Part shown: piece after piece, positions 20,695 through 32,006 of the stretch
Layout: every line of letters begins with the position of its first letter
Numbering within the stretch: the stretch's first letter is position 1
NCBI GenBank assembly: GCA_030560485.1
Contig: JAKTTS010000067.1
Span: 1-43,965 of the forward strand
DNA length: 43,965 nucleotides
From: Ascoidea tarda (nom. inval.)
Taxonomy: Eukaryota > Ascomycota > Saccharomycetes > Ascoideales > Ascoideaceae
Reading direction: 5' to 3'
The notes under the pieces: generated by a model
Seen by the model: only the letters and a program-made list of their open reading frames with translations
What the model was told of the DNA's origin: nothing
The model's database searches: none
Translations under genes and position numbers: made by a program

Positions 20695-23600
20695 ATGGTC
20701 AAATCAAGTTCATTATCTTCAATGATTTCAACACCATACAACTCTTCTACTGAAGAAATCTACATTCCTCGCTCAATATCTGCTGGTAATTACAACTTTC
20801 TAAGCAACCAAAACAAAATCTTCACTGCTAATAATCAAAGTGGCAAAAACAGTAAATTTGAAATCTCTCTTCCTTTATCCAAAGACTCTTCAATAAGTTG
20901 CGATCAAAATGTTAGCTTCGATCCCTTTGACGGATACATCAGACCCAGAACTGCCTCAAGCTATATCAGACCTTCGTCATTTGGCAAAACCTCTTCAACA
21001 AAAAGTGTTCGCTTCTCAAGTCCTATTTCAGATGATAAAATCAAATCAAACAAATCTAAACTTAAACTCGAAGTTTCAAGCATTTTGAAAAAATACCCAA
21101 AGGATTTAACCAAAACCGAAAACTCTAAACATAATTCTCCACAATGCATTAACAACGCTGCTATAAATAATGCAAGTCCAAATCAAGAAACCCAATTAAA
21201 TCAAAATAATAATGATCAAAATAATAATGATCAAAATGATAACGATCAAAATGACAACGATCAAAATGATAATGATCAAAATGATAACGATCAAAATGAT
21301 AATGATAATGATAATGATAATGAGAACAATAATGACGCCAAAATCAATCTATCAGAAGTGCCAATCGCTTCCAGTGATTACAGTGGAAATGCAGATATCT
21401 CTGCTTTGTCTTCCAATCCTCCGGAAGAAACTCATATGAATGGTTTAACAGAAACACAACTTGCTTACTCATTAATAACACCTTCTCCATATAAGGACAA
21501 GTCTTCAAACGATAAAAATAGAAAAGATTATGCTTGTATCAAAAATTTATCTCCATCTCCATCTCCATCTCCATCAGTTTCTAAATTTCATCCAATTTTA
21601 AATCTAGATTTACAAAATAATCATGAAAAAAGTCACAAAAAAAAACTCAATTCACAAAAAAATTTATTAAAAGGTAACTCCTTTTCAAACTTCAATTCTG
21701 ATTCCACTTGTAATTCTAATTTTTCAATTAGAAAATCAAATTTAAAAATTTTTGAATCAAAGAATAACTCTTTGAGAGCAAAATCAAATTCTGAATTAAA
21801 TTCGGGAATTTCAAAGAAAAAAAATAAAAACAAAAACAAAAATAAAAATAAAAATAAAATTTTAATTGGGCATTCTCCAAAGATAATACCTGAATTCCAT
21901 AATCAAGAAGAAATTCATTCTGCCAATACTCTTCCCATAATGTGTTCAGATGATTTAATATCTCCTCCGGGGTTTGATGAAGTGAAAGAAAGCAATTCTC
22001 TTTCTGCAAAACCAGATTATCAGATCAACTCTGCAAACAAAAATATAAACAATATGCTAAGAAAACCTTCACCAACTGATTCAAATACTTTGGTTTCTCC
22101 CAATATCAAATCACCGCCACAGTCAGGAATATCAACGAGTAGTGTGGTAAATATCTTTGAAAATGTTATGGAAATTTTATCAAGAGTTACTTCAATCGAT
22201 GCTGTTTTTGATAAAAATGAAACTGTGGCTCAGGCCATGGTTATGATTGAACATTTATCAAAAAAGGCCGAAGAAAAACTAAACTCTCTTGAAAAACAAG
22301 AAAAGGAAAAACAAAATCAAATAGAATGCTATGAAAATTCTAGTAGAATGATTAAAAAACAAAAACAAGAAATAGAAAAGGAAATTAGCAATATGAAAAT
22401 CGAACATCAAAAGTTAAATAATGAACTATCAAGAAATGAAGCAAGACTAAAATTTGAATTGAATTCATTAGATTATGAAAAACAAGTTTGTGGACCTTTA
22501 TTATTTTTTAAATGTCATCTTTTTTTTTTTTTTGCTTATCTAATGAAGTATTTATTTATTTTTGATTGTTTTTTTTAAGAAATACTAACAAACTATTGCT
22601 AATCTAGGATAATATTAAACTAAGAGAAAGATTAATTGAGATTGATGATGAGATATCAGATCTCAAAATAAAATTGGATGAAAAAGAGATGATAATTAAA
22701 GGATGTTTTGATATTATTTCGTCAAATTTTGGAAGTGATGAGAATCATATAACAAGTGAAAATTATTTAAGATTTATCAAAGATTTATCAATGGGTTATA
22801 AACAGTTGGTAAAAAAAAATAAAAACTATGAAGAGACAGAGAAAACTTTGAAGAATAAAATTGAAGAACTAAATTTAAACCATAAAAACTACCAGAATGG
22901 GATTAATGAGCTAAAAATAGAACTCGATAATGAAAAGAAAGTTATTGAAAAATATTCTCAAAATGGTGAAAAATTGGATAAAAGATTGAAAACAATTACA
23001 GATAAACTAGAGAAAAAGGAAAAAGAAGTTGAATTATTAAATGATAAAATTAACAAATTAATCATAGAAAAAGATTCAAGCTTAAAGAAAAAGGAAAACG
23101 AAATTGAATTGCTAAATGATAAAATTAATAATTTAATGATTGAAAAGGAATTAAGCATAGATCAAAATAAAGAAGAGACTCGGTTATTAAATGATAAAAT
23201 CAACAATTTGATGATTGAAAAGGATTTAAGTTTAGAAAAAAATAATAATTTAAACAGTGGTAAAAGTAGTTTGGAAACCAAAATTAGTGCTTTAGAAAAC
23301 AAATTAAAGGAAATGACCGATGTCGTTGAAGCAAGTAATAAGTTGGTAATGGAAAACGAGTTAGTTATATCCAAATTTGAGTCAGATAATTTAATCAAAG
23401 AGAACAAAATAAAAGATTATGCCATGGAAAAGAACAAGTTGGAAGAAGAGATTGAAGCACGAGATGTAGAAATCAAAAACTTGGAGAATATTATTAAGAT
23501 GGAAAAAACTAGCAAGTCGCTTGAAGAAGCAGAAAAAAATGAGTTGAAAAACATGAAAATAGTATTAAACAATGAATATGCAAACATGAAAGCAGTTAAC

Positions 23601-24191
23601 GAGTCGTTACAAAAACAGATAAATTCCCTCTGTGAAGGGTTTGGTGCAGCCCACAAACAAATGCAAAATGAGTTGATTCAATTGAAAAACACTGCAACCA
23701 TATCGAAAAACAGCCACAACAAGTTGGCAGAAAGCATTGTGAGCTTGTTGAGCGAAGCGTTGGATGAAGAATCAATATCTGCATGCAAAACCAGTCTTGA
23801 TATGTTGAAGCAGAACAAAATCTACGGAAATGAAGACATTGGAAAAATAGAAAACATCAGTGGTTATGTCTTAAAGGCCATCAAGGTGATGATCGACGAC
23901 TACTTCAACAGCAGCAAAAGAAGCCGGGTCTACGAAGAAGAGGCCATGAGAATCCAGAGCTTGTATGAGCAAAAGGTGGTGGAGTACGATACATTGAAAA
24001 AGGACCTGGAAAACTGCCATTTAACCACAACTACCAGATTCAACAACCACAGAAACTTGGACAAGAAGAACAGACAACTCGGTTACTCCAAGCCGGTGTC
24101 TGTCTACAGCTCGAGCTCAAGCCGGTCCTCGAGGGTGTTGAAGCCTGTAAGTGAGGTGGTGAATGGAAACAGTGCCAGGAGAAACTGCTAG
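20695..24191 (+). CDS. Two-exon coiled-coil protein, 1124 residues, unrecognised
   Basis: Exon 1 is 20695-22485 (597 codons) and exon 2 is 22608-24191 (527 codons plus stop); both junctions are phase 0. Residues 1-500 are disordered and Ser/Asn-rich, with a QNDND repeat and an SPSPSPSP tract. Residues 103-107 (KSVRF) fit the RVxF-type docking motif for protein phosphatase 1, and YIRP occurs twice at 81-94. From about residue 495 (VVNIFENVMEIL) onward the protein is helical, with long heptad-like coiled coil through most of exon 2. That part includes three related blocks of the LLNDKINNLMIEKD type. The tail is Ser/Arg-rich (SVYSSSSSRSSRVLKP). Architecture suggests a spindle-pole, kinetochore or cytoskeletal scaffold, but I cannot name it. 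Without splicing the frame stops after 30 more codons. Confidence 0.75.
21200..21330. repeat. 15-bp coding repeat (GATCAAAATGATAAC-type) in the coiled-coil gene
   Basis: About seven imperfect 15-bp units encode QNNND then QNDND, decaying into an AATGAT run (NDND). It lies in the disordered N-terminal region and keeps the frame. Confidence 0.85.
22486..22607 (+). other. Spliceosomal intron of the coiled-coil gene
   Basis: 122 nt. The 5' splice site is GTTTGT, a variant of GTATGT. An exact TACTAAC branch site lies at 22583-22589 and the 3' site is AATCTAG ending at 22607, 18 nt further on. Removing it joins ...DYEKQ to DNIKLRERLIE, continuing the coiled coil in frame. Confidence 0.9.
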
Positions 24192-24495
24192 GCCTGTGCT
24201 GCTTCTGCTTCCTCTGCTTCCTTTGCTTCCTCTGCTTCTTCAATGCTTTTGTACTCGAATCAAATCCGCAGCCGGACGCACAATCCGCGTTCTTCCGCTA
24301 TTATTGCTTTTATCCATGAGCCGCACGGATTTTTTTTTTTTTTTCACTTAATCTGAAAATTTTTTTCTTGAGGTTTTTTATAAATACATACATCTTAGCA
24401 GTTTTCTTGATTTCTGTTGTCTTTTTTTTTATTTGCCAAAAAGAACAGCGATTTAACGCAGATAATATCAAGATAGAATTAAAAAAAAATTACAA
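24192..24495 (+). promoter_or_regulatory. YEF3 promoter
   Basis: 304 bp between the coiled-coil gene stop and the YEF3 ATG. It starts with a C/T-rich repeat of the TTCCTCTGC type (about 24205-24240), then a CG-containing patch (about 24265-24330). Two T-tracts (near 24331 and 24360) and a T-rich leader follow. T-tracts of this kind are typical nucleosome-depleting elements of highly expressed yeast genes. No specific factor site is claimed. Confidence 0.45.
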
Positions 24496-27400
24496 ATGTC
24501 TCAAAATTCTCACAAAGTTCTTGCTGAACTTTTCAGTAAATTATCTGTTGCTACTCCAGAAGAAAGAGATGGTGCTGCTGCCAATGTTGCATCATTTTTA
24601 AATGGTTCTATCATTGAACACGATATCCCATTTGATTTCTTTCAACAATTGAAAAAATCAATCAATGATAAAAAGAACATCAATCTTTCTTTGAACGCTT
24701 TGGAATCTGTTGCTCACATTGCTTCAGAAACCGGTTTATCACCATCTGTTGAACCATATTTAATTGATTTGGTTCCCTCTATTTCCGCAAAAGCTGGTGA
24801 TAAAAAAGCTGATGTTAGAAAAATCGCTGCTAAAGCCTTGTTAGCTGTTGCCAAATCTATAACCCCGACTGCTATCAAGTCAATTTTACCAAAATTGACT
24901 ACATCTCTAGCTACTACCAACAAATGGCAAGAAAAAATTGCAGTTTTATCCGCTATTGCTGCTTTAGTTGATGTTGCTAACCACCAAATCTCTCTCAGAA
25001 TGACCGAGTTGGTTCCAGTGTTGTCTGATGCTATGTGGGATACCAAACTCGATGTCAAGAGAGCTGCCACTGCCACCATGACTAAAGCCACTGAAACTGT
25101 TCAAAACAAGGATATTGAAAAGTTCATTCCAAAACTAATCGAATGTATTGCCAAACCAACTTTGGTTCCAGAAACCGTTCACACTTTGGGTGCCACAACT
25201 TTTGTCTCTGAAGTCACCATCGCTACTTTGTCCATCATGGTCCCATTATTAACAAGAGGTTTAGCTGAACGTGATACTTCTATCAAACGTAAATCTGCCG
25301 TTATTGTTGACAACATGTGTAAATTGGTTGATGATCCACAAATCGTTGCTCCATTTATGGCCGATTTATTACCAGGCTTGAAGAAAAATTACGATGGTAT
25401 TGCTGACCCAGAAGCTCGTGATGTCACCTTGAGAGGTTTGAAAACTTTGAGAAGAGTTGGTGGTATCTCCGACGACGATGTCTTGCCTGAAATTTCTCAT
25501 GCTGGTGATGTTGAAGTTACCAAGAATGAATTGATTCAATTATTAAATGGTAAGAAAATCGAATCTCGTTTCGACATTGCTATTGATTACGTCTCAGCTA
25601 TTGCTGGTGATTTGATTGATGAACGTGAAATCCAACCTGAAGCTTGGGTCAAAAACTTGTGTCCATTCTTAACCATTTTCTTGCATGAAATTGAATCAAA
25701 AGAAATTGTTGAAGAATGGAGAAAGGCTGCTATCGGTAACATTCCAAAACCACCATCCTTTGAAGATGAGGATGATGATGGAGAAGATTTATGTAACTGT
25801 GAGTTCTCCTTAGCTTATGGTGCTAAAATCTTATTAAATAACACCCAATTGCGTCTTAAGAGAGGTAGAAGATATGGTTTATGTGGTCCAAATGGTGCCG
25901 GTAAATCTACTCTTATGAGAGCCATTGCTGAAGGAAAAGTTGATGGTTTCCCATCTCAAGATGAATTAAGAACTGTTTATGTTGAACACGATATTGATGG
26001 TACTGAAGAAGACACCTCCATTGTTGATTTCGTTCTCAGTACTGGTGGTGTTGGAACCAGAGAAGAAGTTGAACTTAAATTGAAAGAATTTGGTTTCACT
26101 GATGAACATATCCAAATGTCTATCCACTCATTATCTGGTGGTTGGAAAATGAAATTAGCTTTAGCCAGAGCTGTCTTGAGAAACGCTGATATTTTATTAT
26201 TAGATGAACCAACTAACCATTTGGATACCGTTAACGTTGCTTGGTTAGTCAACTACTTGAGTACTTGTGGTATTACTTCCATCTGTGTTTCCCACGATTC
26301 AGGTTTCCTTGATAAGATCTGTCAATACATTATTCATTACGAAGGTTTCAAATTACGTAAATATAAAGGTAACTTGTCTGAATTTGTTAAAAGAGTTCCA
26401 AGTGCCAAATCATACTACGAATTGGGTGCTTCTGAATTAGAATTTACTTTCCCAGAACCAGGTTACTTGGAAGGTGTCAAAACCAAACAAAAAGCTATTG
26501 TCAAAGTCTCCAACGTCTCTTTTCAATATCCAGGTACTTCCAAACCACAAATTCACGACATTTCTTTCCAAGTTTCTCTTTCCTCAAGAATTGCTGTTAT
26601 TGGTCCAAATGGTGCTGGTAAATCCACTTTAGTTAACGTTTTAACCGGTGAATTGTTGCCAACTACTGGTGAAGTTTATGTGCATGAAAATTGTCGTATC
26701 GCTTACATCAAACAACATGCTTTTGCTCATATTGATAACCATTTAGACAAGACTCCATCTGAATATATCCAATGGCGTTTCCAAACCGGTGAAGATAGAG
26801 AAACCATGGATCGTGCCTCAAGACAGATCAACGAAAACGATACTGAAGGTATGAAAAAAATCTTTAAAATCGATGGTACTCAGCGTCGTATTAAAGAAAT
26901 TTTGTCCAGAAGAAAATTCAAAAACTCATATGAATATGAATGCTCTTTCTACTTTGGTGACAATGTTGGAACCAAGACTGAAAGATGGACCCCTATGATG
27001 TCAGTTGACAACGCATGGCTTCCAAGAGGTGAGTTGATGGAAACCCACTCCAAATTAGTCGCTGAAGTTGATATGAAAGAAGCTTTGGCTTCAGGTCAAT
27101 TCCGTGCTTTAACCAGAAAGGAAATCGAAGCTCACTGCAACATGTTGGGATTGGAAGCCGAATTAGTTTCCCACTCCAGAATCAGAGGTTTGTCCGGTGG
27201 TCAAAAAGTCAAATTAGTGTTGGCTGCCTGTACATGGCAAAGACCTCATATCATTGTTTTAGATGAACCAACCAACTATTTAGATCGTGATTCCTTAGGT
27301 GCTTTATCTAAAGCTTTGAAAGCCTTTGCCGGTGGTATTGTTATCATTACCCATTCTGCTGAGTTCACCAAAGATTTAACCGAAGAAGTTTGGGCTGTTG

Positions 27401-27636
27401 TGAATGGTGTCATGACACCCTCTGGTCATAACTGGGTTCAAGGTCAAGGATCAGGACCAAGAATTGAAAAGAAAGAAGATGGTGATGATCAGATCGACGC
27501 TATGGGTAACAAAGTCAAAGCCGTCAAAAAGAAGAAGAAATTGTCCTCTTCCGAATTGAGAAAGAAGAAGAAAGACAGACTCAAGAAGAAGAAATTGTTG
27601 GGAGATGCCTACGTATCATCCGACGATGAATTCTAA
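24496..27636 (+). CDS. YEF3: Translation elongation factor 3 (YEF3)
   Basis: A 1046-residue fungal eEF3; yeast Yef3 has 1044. The N-terminal ~320 residues are HEAT repeats, followed by a helical linker. Two ABC cassettes follow. The first has GPNGAGKST near residue 466, signature [14 protein letters not shown], and Walker [13 protein letters not shown]. The second has GPNGAGKST near residue 703, signature [13 protein letters not shown], and Walker [14 protein letters not shown] chromodomain-like insert of about 100 residues ([20 protein letters not shown]) sits inside the second cassette. The C-terminus is a Lys-rich tail that binds the ribosome. eEF3 is an ATPase that assists late translocation and E-site tRNA release. 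Codon bias is extreme and the parts scanned have no CTG, as expected for an abundant protein. Confidence 0.98.
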   Translation: MSQNSHKVLAELFSKLSVATPEERDGAAANVASFLNGSIIEHDIPFDFFQQLKKSINDKKNINLSLNALESVAHIASETGLSPSVEPYLIDLVPSISAKAGDKKADVRKIAAKALLAVAKSITPTAIKSILPKLTTSLATTNKWQEKIAVLSAIAALVDVANHQISLRMTELVPVLSDAMWDTKLDVKRAATATMTKATETVQNKDIEKFIPKLIECIAKPTLVPETVHTLGATTFVSEVTIATLSIMVPLLTRGLAERDTSIKRKSAVIVDNMCKLVDDPQIVAPFMADLLPGLKKNYDGIADPEARDVTLRGLKTLRRVGGISDDDVLPEISHAGDVEVTKNELIQLLNGKKIESRFDIAIDYVSAIAGDLIDEREIQPEAWVKNLCPFLTIFLHEIESKEIVEEWRKAAIGNIPKPPSFEDEDDDGEDLCNCEFSLAYGAKILLNNTQLRLKRGRRYGLCGPNGAGKSTLMRAIAEGKVDGFPSQDELRTVYVEHDIDGTEEDTSIVDFVLSTGGVGTREEVELKLKEFGFTDEHIQMSIHSLSGGWKMKLALARAVLRNADILLLDEPTNHLDTVNVAWLVNYLSTCGITSICVSHDSGFLDKICQYIIHYEGFKLRKYKGNLSEFVKRVPSAKSYYELGASELEFTFPEPGYLEGVKTKQKAIVKVSNVSFQYPGTSKPQIHDISFQVSLSSRIAVIGPNGAGKSTLVNVLTGELLPTTGEVYVHENCRIAYIKQHAFAHIDNHLDKTPSEYIQWRFQTGEDRETMDRASRQINENDTEGMKKIFKIDGTQRRIKEILSRRKFKNSYEYECSFYFGDNVGTKTERWTPMMSVDNAWLPRGELMETHSKLVAEVDMKEALASGQFRALTRKEIEAHCNMLGLEAELVSHSRIRGLSGGQKVKLVLAACTWQRPHIIVLDEPTNYLDRDSLGALSKALKAFAGGIVIITHSAEFTKDLTEEVWAVVNGVMTPSGHNWVQGQGSGPRIEKKEDGDDQIDAMGNKVKAVKKKKKLSSSELRKKKKDRLKKKKLLGDAYVSSDDEF

Positions 27637-27990
27637 TAGTTTTTTTTTGTTTCTTTATTGTTTGTAGTATTTAATGTTTTTTAATATATATTGGTAAAAT
27701 TAGAAGAAAATGGGCGTGATGAGAGAAAACAGTGTTGGGAGCTGAAACACACATGCAAAAATAGTGGGTCTACACCACACGACTGGTTTTGAAATTCCAG
27801 TGCATCATCTTTTTTGCGTGGGCGGAGCGTGAAACTGCGATTCTGAGAAGGTGAAAAAGAAAGCAAACGACAAGATTGCTCGACTCAGGGCCTTCATGGG
27901 AGCTTATAAATTGGCTTGTCCATGCTGCTGTTTGCCAGAAATTCTTGTTTTTTGTACAAGATACACTGGGTGTAGCAATTGATCTGGAAG
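27637..27990 (+). promoter_or_regulatory. Spacer between YEF3 and the DUF4112 gene
   Basis: 354 bp. The left part is T-rich with TAATATATAT near 27683, usable for YEF3 3'-end formation. Further right is a GC-containing patch with GCGTGGGCGGAGCG near 27816-27829, likely part of the promoter of the next gene. No ORF or RNA gene is convincing. Confidence 0.4.
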
Positions 27991-28734
27991 ATGTCGTCGT
28001 TTTTTATCAAGAAATTTATTACTAGCAAGGTACGTTTGTTTCTATCCTTTGACGTCTCTCCAGTATTACAGTCCACTAACAGCTATATGTAGATATTCAA
28101 GGAAACCAGGTTCAACAAGTTTGGGATAGAGGATCCCTACTATGAGACATACACCATCGAGGATCCCAAGGGAAAAAAAGCTCCTGTTGTGAAGCGCAGA
28201 AAGAGACCAGTTCCAGTTGGTGTATCAGAAAAAGATGCCAAAATCCTCAAAAAGCTCAAGAGAAGAGCATATCGTTTGGACTTACTATTTAGTTGCTGTG
28301 GATTTCGAGTTGGGTGGTCGTGCATAATTGGTTTTGTTCCGATTATTGGGGATATATTTAATGTGGTTTTATCATTAATGCTTTACAGAACAGCACTTAA
28401 TTTGGAGAATGGTTTGCCCAGAAAAGTCCAAGTAAGATTTTTACTGAATATTGCAATTGATTTTGCTATTGGTCTTGTTCCAATTGTTGGTGATTTTGTT
28501 GATATTGCATTCAAAGCCAATTCTAGAAATGCGTTGTTGGTTGAAAAGCATTTGGCTGAAATCGGACAAAAAAGATTAAAAGGCGAGGTTATTGAAAGCA
28601 CCAAGGGAAGCATTATTCAAGACGGATACCTTAGGCTATCAGAGGAAGCTGTGTCTATTTCGTCATTCGTGAAACAGAAGGCCTTGAATGCTAACTCACC
28701 ACATTCACCAAAATCAGCACCAGCAATGGCTTGA
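27991..28734 (+). CDS. DUF4112 membrane-associated protein, two exons
   Basis: Exon 1 is 27991-28029 (13 codons, MSSFFIKKFITSK) and exon 2 is 28093-28734, giving 226 residues; both junctions are phase 0. Residues 15-70 are hydrophilic and basic. The DUF4112 core follows: LLFSCCGFRVGWSCIIGFVP, IIGDIFNVVLSLMLYRTA, then FAIGLVPIVGDFVDIAFKAN and the RNALLVEKHL helix. The repeated Pro-x-x-GD hairpins (VPIIGD and VPIVGD) suggest two re-entrant or membrane-inserting segments. Yeast has a protein of this family, probably YLR326W from memory, of unknown function. Exon 1 is inferred from splice signals and from its continuing the frame; before 28093 the frame is closed by the TAG of the 3' splice site. 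Confidence 0.8.
28030..28092 (+). other. Spliceosomal intron of the DUF4112 gene
   Basis: 63 nt. 5' site GTACGT, branch-like CACTAAC at 28074-28080, 3' site TGTAG ending at 28092. The length is a multiple of three. Read through, the only stop is the TAG of the 3' splice site itself. Confidence 0.82.
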
Positions 28735-28767
28735 GACCGGGTTTTATGTTGAGTCGGATTGAGAAGA

Positions 28768-28775
28768 TCACGTGA
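28768..28775. promoter_or_regulatory. CACGTG E-box (TCACGTGA) upstream of RRP17
   Basis: The palindrome TCACGTGA lies about 222 bp before the RRP17 ATG. It fits the Cbf1/Pho4-type bHLH consensus. In Candida-type yeasts Cbf1 is known to control ribosomal protein genes, so a role in a ribosome-assembly promoter is plausible. Confidence 0.55.
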
Positions 28776-28997
28776 CTTTTCTTCAAAGAACTATTTTTTC
28801 CGCCCGTATGAGAATTGAAAATTCACGTTGAAGGAAATCTGTAAAGAGAGGAGAAGTTAAAATTTTTCCGCATTTAATTCAGGTTTATTTGGTTGTATTG
28901 TTTATAAATATATTATAATTCCATTTCGTTTTATTTAAGTTAATTTAGTTTTAATCTAATATACTTTTTTTTTATTTGAATGTTTTAACGTTGAGAA

Positions 28998-29858
28998 ATG
29001 AAGAAACCTAATAGAGAATTATTATCTGGTGGTAAGAAATATCTTTCCAAAAAGAAAATATCTAAAAAACGAGTAGATGAAGTTGTGTTTGACAAAGAAT
29101 CCAGAATAGAATATTTAACGGGATTCCACAAGAGAAAAGTAGAAAGAAAAAAGAAAGCAGAAACGTTCTTAAAAGAACAAGAGAGATTAAACAGGATCGA
29201 AGAGAGAAGATTGATAAGAGAGGAAAGACAAAAAAATCTTCAAGAGCAACTAGAAAGATACAATGCTCTGATATTAAACGAAACAAATAACCAGAGCAAT
29301 CAAAGTGATGATAGTGATAAAAAATACGCCAGTATAAGCAATGACAAGGAGAATATAAAGGAAGAAGAAATTGAATCAACTTCGGATACTAATCAAGATA
29401 ACAAAGAATATGAAGAATATGAAGAATATGAAGAATGGAATGGATTTGGGTCCAGCGACACATCGATAATAACCAAACCAATATTAAAAAAAAGAACAGT
29501 CTTACAGTTCAAATCCAGCTCGAAAAAACTTGAAAACACTCCAGCCAATGGGGAAACAACAGTGACAATAGAGCCATTGAATGCCAATGGACTTGATTCC
29601 GACACAGACAACTCATTATCCTTTGAAGAGATTGCCAAAGCTAATTTTGTTGATTTGACCAGATCAAATCACATATTGAAAAAGTCAGTCGATCGAGCAA
29701 CAACATATGCGAAGTTCATTGAGTCGGCTCAGCCAGACCAGTTTATAACACACGAGTCCAAGAAGAAGAATAAAAAAAAGTTTCGATACTTGAGTAAATC
29801 AGAAAGAAAGGACAACAGAAGAAGAATATCGTTGAAAAAGGCTAAGAGAAAACAATAA
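28998..29858 (+). CDS. RRP17: Ribosome biogenesis exonuclease RRP17 (NOL12 family)
   Basis: A 286-residue protein; yeast Rrp17 has 235. The N-terminus carries the NOL12 signature: SGGKKYLSKK, VDEVVFDKESRIEYLTGFHKRK (about residues 27-48), then a charged helix RLNRIEERRLIREERQ. The middle is acidic with a YEEYEEYEEW repeat, and the end is highly basic (FRYLSKSERKDNRRRISLKK), fitting nucleolar RNA binding. Rrp17 trims the 5' end of 5.8S and 25S rRNA precursors in late nucleolar 60S particles. The start is the ATG just before KKPNRELLSGG. One CTG codon lies at a variable position (29273-29275). Confidence 0.88.
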   Translation: MKKPNRELLSGGKKYLSKKKISKKRVDEVVFDKESRIEYLTGFHKRKVERKKKAETFLKEQERLNRIEERRLIREERQKNLQEQLERYNALILNETNNQSNQSDDSDKKYASISNDKENIKEEEIESTSDTNQDNKEYEEYEEYEEWNGFGSSDTSIITKPILKKRTVLQFKSSSKKLENTPANGETTVTIEPLNANGLDSDTDNSLSFEEIAKANFVDLTRSNHILKKSVDRATTYAKFIESAQPDQFITHESKKKNKKKFRYLSKSERKDNRRRISLKKAKRKQ

Positions 29859-30150
29859 TCTATAGACGACAATAAATATCTACCTATGTACTGAAGATAA
29901 AGCATTTGATCACATTTTCGCCGCTTCAAGCCCAAACCGGTGGGACCGAGTTGGCTGAATCGGGCCGAGGGTGGCTTTTCTTTTTCTGTAATTGATAAAT
30001 CTGATGACTTTCTGCTGGAGTTGGAGAAGCACAACAAAGCACTTGCACAGCACCATTTGTTGTTCTTCAGGCTTTATATTTGCCTTCCATTGACCTATTT
30101 CATTCAGAGAAGTTTTTCCACACCAATTCGATTTTTAATTGTTAATTATC

Positions 30151-31722
30151 ATGCCTAATAGAAAGAACAAGTACCAAGGCCCACAGGGACCAGGAAGACC
30201 AGGAAAACCACCAGGAAAACCACCATCAGGACCTCCAGGAGGACCTCCAGTAGGAGCACCACCGGGATATGGGGGTTATGGGAGTTATGGGCCTCCTTCT
30301 GGGCCTCCAGGAGGACCTCCTCCTTTTGGCTCCTATCTGGGTTCTCATTCAAATGCTCCTCCAGGCTCATTTAGACCGCCTCAAGGTCGTCCTTCTCCTA
30401 ATTTACACAATGTTCGTCCACCTCCTGGATCATATTCTTTGGCAGGAAAGCCTCAACCATCAGGAAATAAGCTAACTTTCTCAAATCAACAACAAAAACC
30501 ACAAAATCAACAACAGAAACCGCAAAACTCTTCAAACAAACCCTTCAAACAAAATCCATTCAAACACAAACAACAAAAACAACAAAATCCATTCAAACCC
30601 AACCCACAGAAACAACAAACGTATAGCAGGCCACCGGGAATTCCTTCAAATATATCAATTGCTCAAATTGAACAACAAGCAAACACATTTAGTATCTTTC
30701 AACAACAGGGGGTTGGATCCAATGTCAAGATTCAGCCTGGACACAATATACGAAACATTAACGAATCAAATCAGTTATTTGATTCCAAGATTAAGAATTA
30801 TGACTATAAATACTCAAATTGTCAAGGGAAACGAAAGGCATTGTTGATTGGAATAAATTACATTGGAACCAAAAACAAATTAAATGGGTGTATTAATGAT
30901 GTTAAAAACGTGGAGCAATTTTTAATTGAAAATGGGTATCAAGAAGATGATATTGTCAAGTTAGTTGATACAGCCAATTTTGACAGAGCCATTCCAATCA
31001 GAGCTAATATAATTGATGCAATGGAATGGTTGGTTAAAGATGCGAAAGAAAATGATTCTCTTTTTTTCCATTTTTCAGGACATGGAGGATTAACAGAAGA
31101 TAAAAATAACATTGAATATGATGGATTTGCCCAGGTGATTTATCCATTGGACTTTGAGACAAATGGATCTATTATTGATTACGATCTCCATACTTTGTTG
31201 GTTAAGCCATTGCCAAAGGGATGTAGATTGACAACAATATTTGACTGTTGTCATTCAGGATCAATTTTGAATTTGCCCTACATGTATTCAACAAAGGGAG
31301 TTATTAAACAGCCTAATATTCTTGCAGAGGTTCAGGACGGATTGATTGATACAGTAACAAGCTCACTTTTGTCAGGCACTTTCCAGGCAACCAAGTTGCT
31401 TACGTTGGTTGGAACAGCGGCCTTTAAGAAGTTCAATAACGACAAGATCTTCGAGCAGCAAAAGAAAACCAATACATCACCAGCAGACGTTATCTCGCTC
31501 AGTGGATGCAAAGATAACCAAACCAGTGCTGATTCGAAAATTGGTGGAATGGCCACTGGTGCTATGTCTTATGCCTTTATGAAAGTGATGAATAGTGGGC
31601 AGGCCCAGTCCTATATCTCGTTGCTCAACAATATTAGAGAGATCTTGGATGGCCAGTACAGCCAAAAACCTCAGCTCAGCGCTAGCCATCCCATTGATGT
31701 CAATATTAAATTTATCTTTTAG
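30151..31722 (+). CDS. MCA1: Metacaspase MCA1
   Basis: A 523-residue type I metacaspase. The first ~185 residues are a disordered prodomain, Gly/Pro-rich and then Gln/Asn/Lys-rich, like the prion-prone region of yeast Mca1. The peptidase domain begins at RKALLIGINYIGTKNKLNGC. The catalytic dyad is His311 in FHFSGHGG and Cys367 in FDCCHSGS (second Cys of the pair). Metacaspases cleave after Arg or Lys, need calcium, and act in protein quality control and ageing. The start is the ATG before PNRKNKYQG; an in-frame TTG four codons upstream is not used. Longer than yeast Mca1 (about 432) because of the prodomain. Confidence 0.95.
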   Translation: MPNRKNKYQGPQGPGRPGKPPGKPPSGPPGGPPVGAPPGYGGYGSYGPPSGPPGGPPPFGSYLGSHSNAPPGSFRPPQGRPSPNLHNVRPPPGSYSLAGKPQPSGNKLTFSNQQQKPQNQQQKPQNSSNKPFKQNPFKHKQQKQQNPFKPNPQKQQTYSRPPGIPSNISIAQIEQQANTFSIFQQQGVGSNVKIQPGHNIRNINESNQLFDSKIKNYDYKYSNCQGKRKALLIGINYIGTKNKLNGCINDVKNVEQFLIENGYQEDDIVKLVDTANFDRAIPIRANIIDAMEWLVKDAKENDSLFFHFSGHGGLTEDKNNIEYDGFAQVIYPLDFETNGSIIDYDLHTLLVKPLPKGCRLTTIFDCCHSGSILNLPYMYSTKGVIKQPNILAEVQDGLIDTVTSSLLSGTFQATKLLTLVGTAAFKKFNNDKIFEQQKKTNTSPADVISLSGCKDNQTSADSKIGGMATGAMSYAFMKVMNSGQAQSYISLLNNIREILDGQYSQKPQLSASHPIDVNIKFIF

Positions 31723-31821
31723 ATATAGCCTATCTACGTAATTTATGATGCACTGATTAATCCTGGTTCTGATCCACCGATAAGCCTTGCAGAGAAAAAA
31801 AATAGGAATGAAGGGTTTTGT

Positions 31822-31827
31822 CACGTG
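31822..31827. promoter_or_regulatory. CACGTG E-box between MCA1 and tRNA-Cys
   Basis: TCACGTG at 31821-31827, about 95 bp downstream of the MCA1 stop and 110 bp from the tRNA 3' end. Both flanking genes end here, so its role is unclear and it may be a chance match. Confidence 0.3.
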
Positions 31828-31934
31828 TATGAAGGTAAGCTTGAAGATGATTGCTACAAGAGTAGCGTTTCTGAAGGGAAAGCGGTTTTCTGTCTTCAGA
31901 CTCTCTCTAAACAAAAGAGAGGACAAAAACTAAA

Positions 31935-32006
31935 AGCTCGCACTCAGGTTCGAACTAAGGACCAACAGATTTGCAATCTGCTGCGCTACCACTGCGCCAC
32001 ACGAGC
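31935..32006 (-). tRNA. tRNA-Cys (anticodon GCA)
   Basis: A 72-nt cloverleaf read on the minus strand. The 7-bp acceptor stem pairs GCTCGTG-type 5' sequence with GCGAGC plus discriminator T. Box A is TGGCGCAGTGG and box B is GGTTCGAACCT-like (AGTTCGAACCT). The anticodon stem-loop CAGA-TTGCAAA-TCTG gives anticodon GCA. No intron. It is nearly identical to the yeast tRNA-Cys I recall. A run of five T on the minus strand at 31925-31929 serves as the Pol III terminator. Confidence 0.97.
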
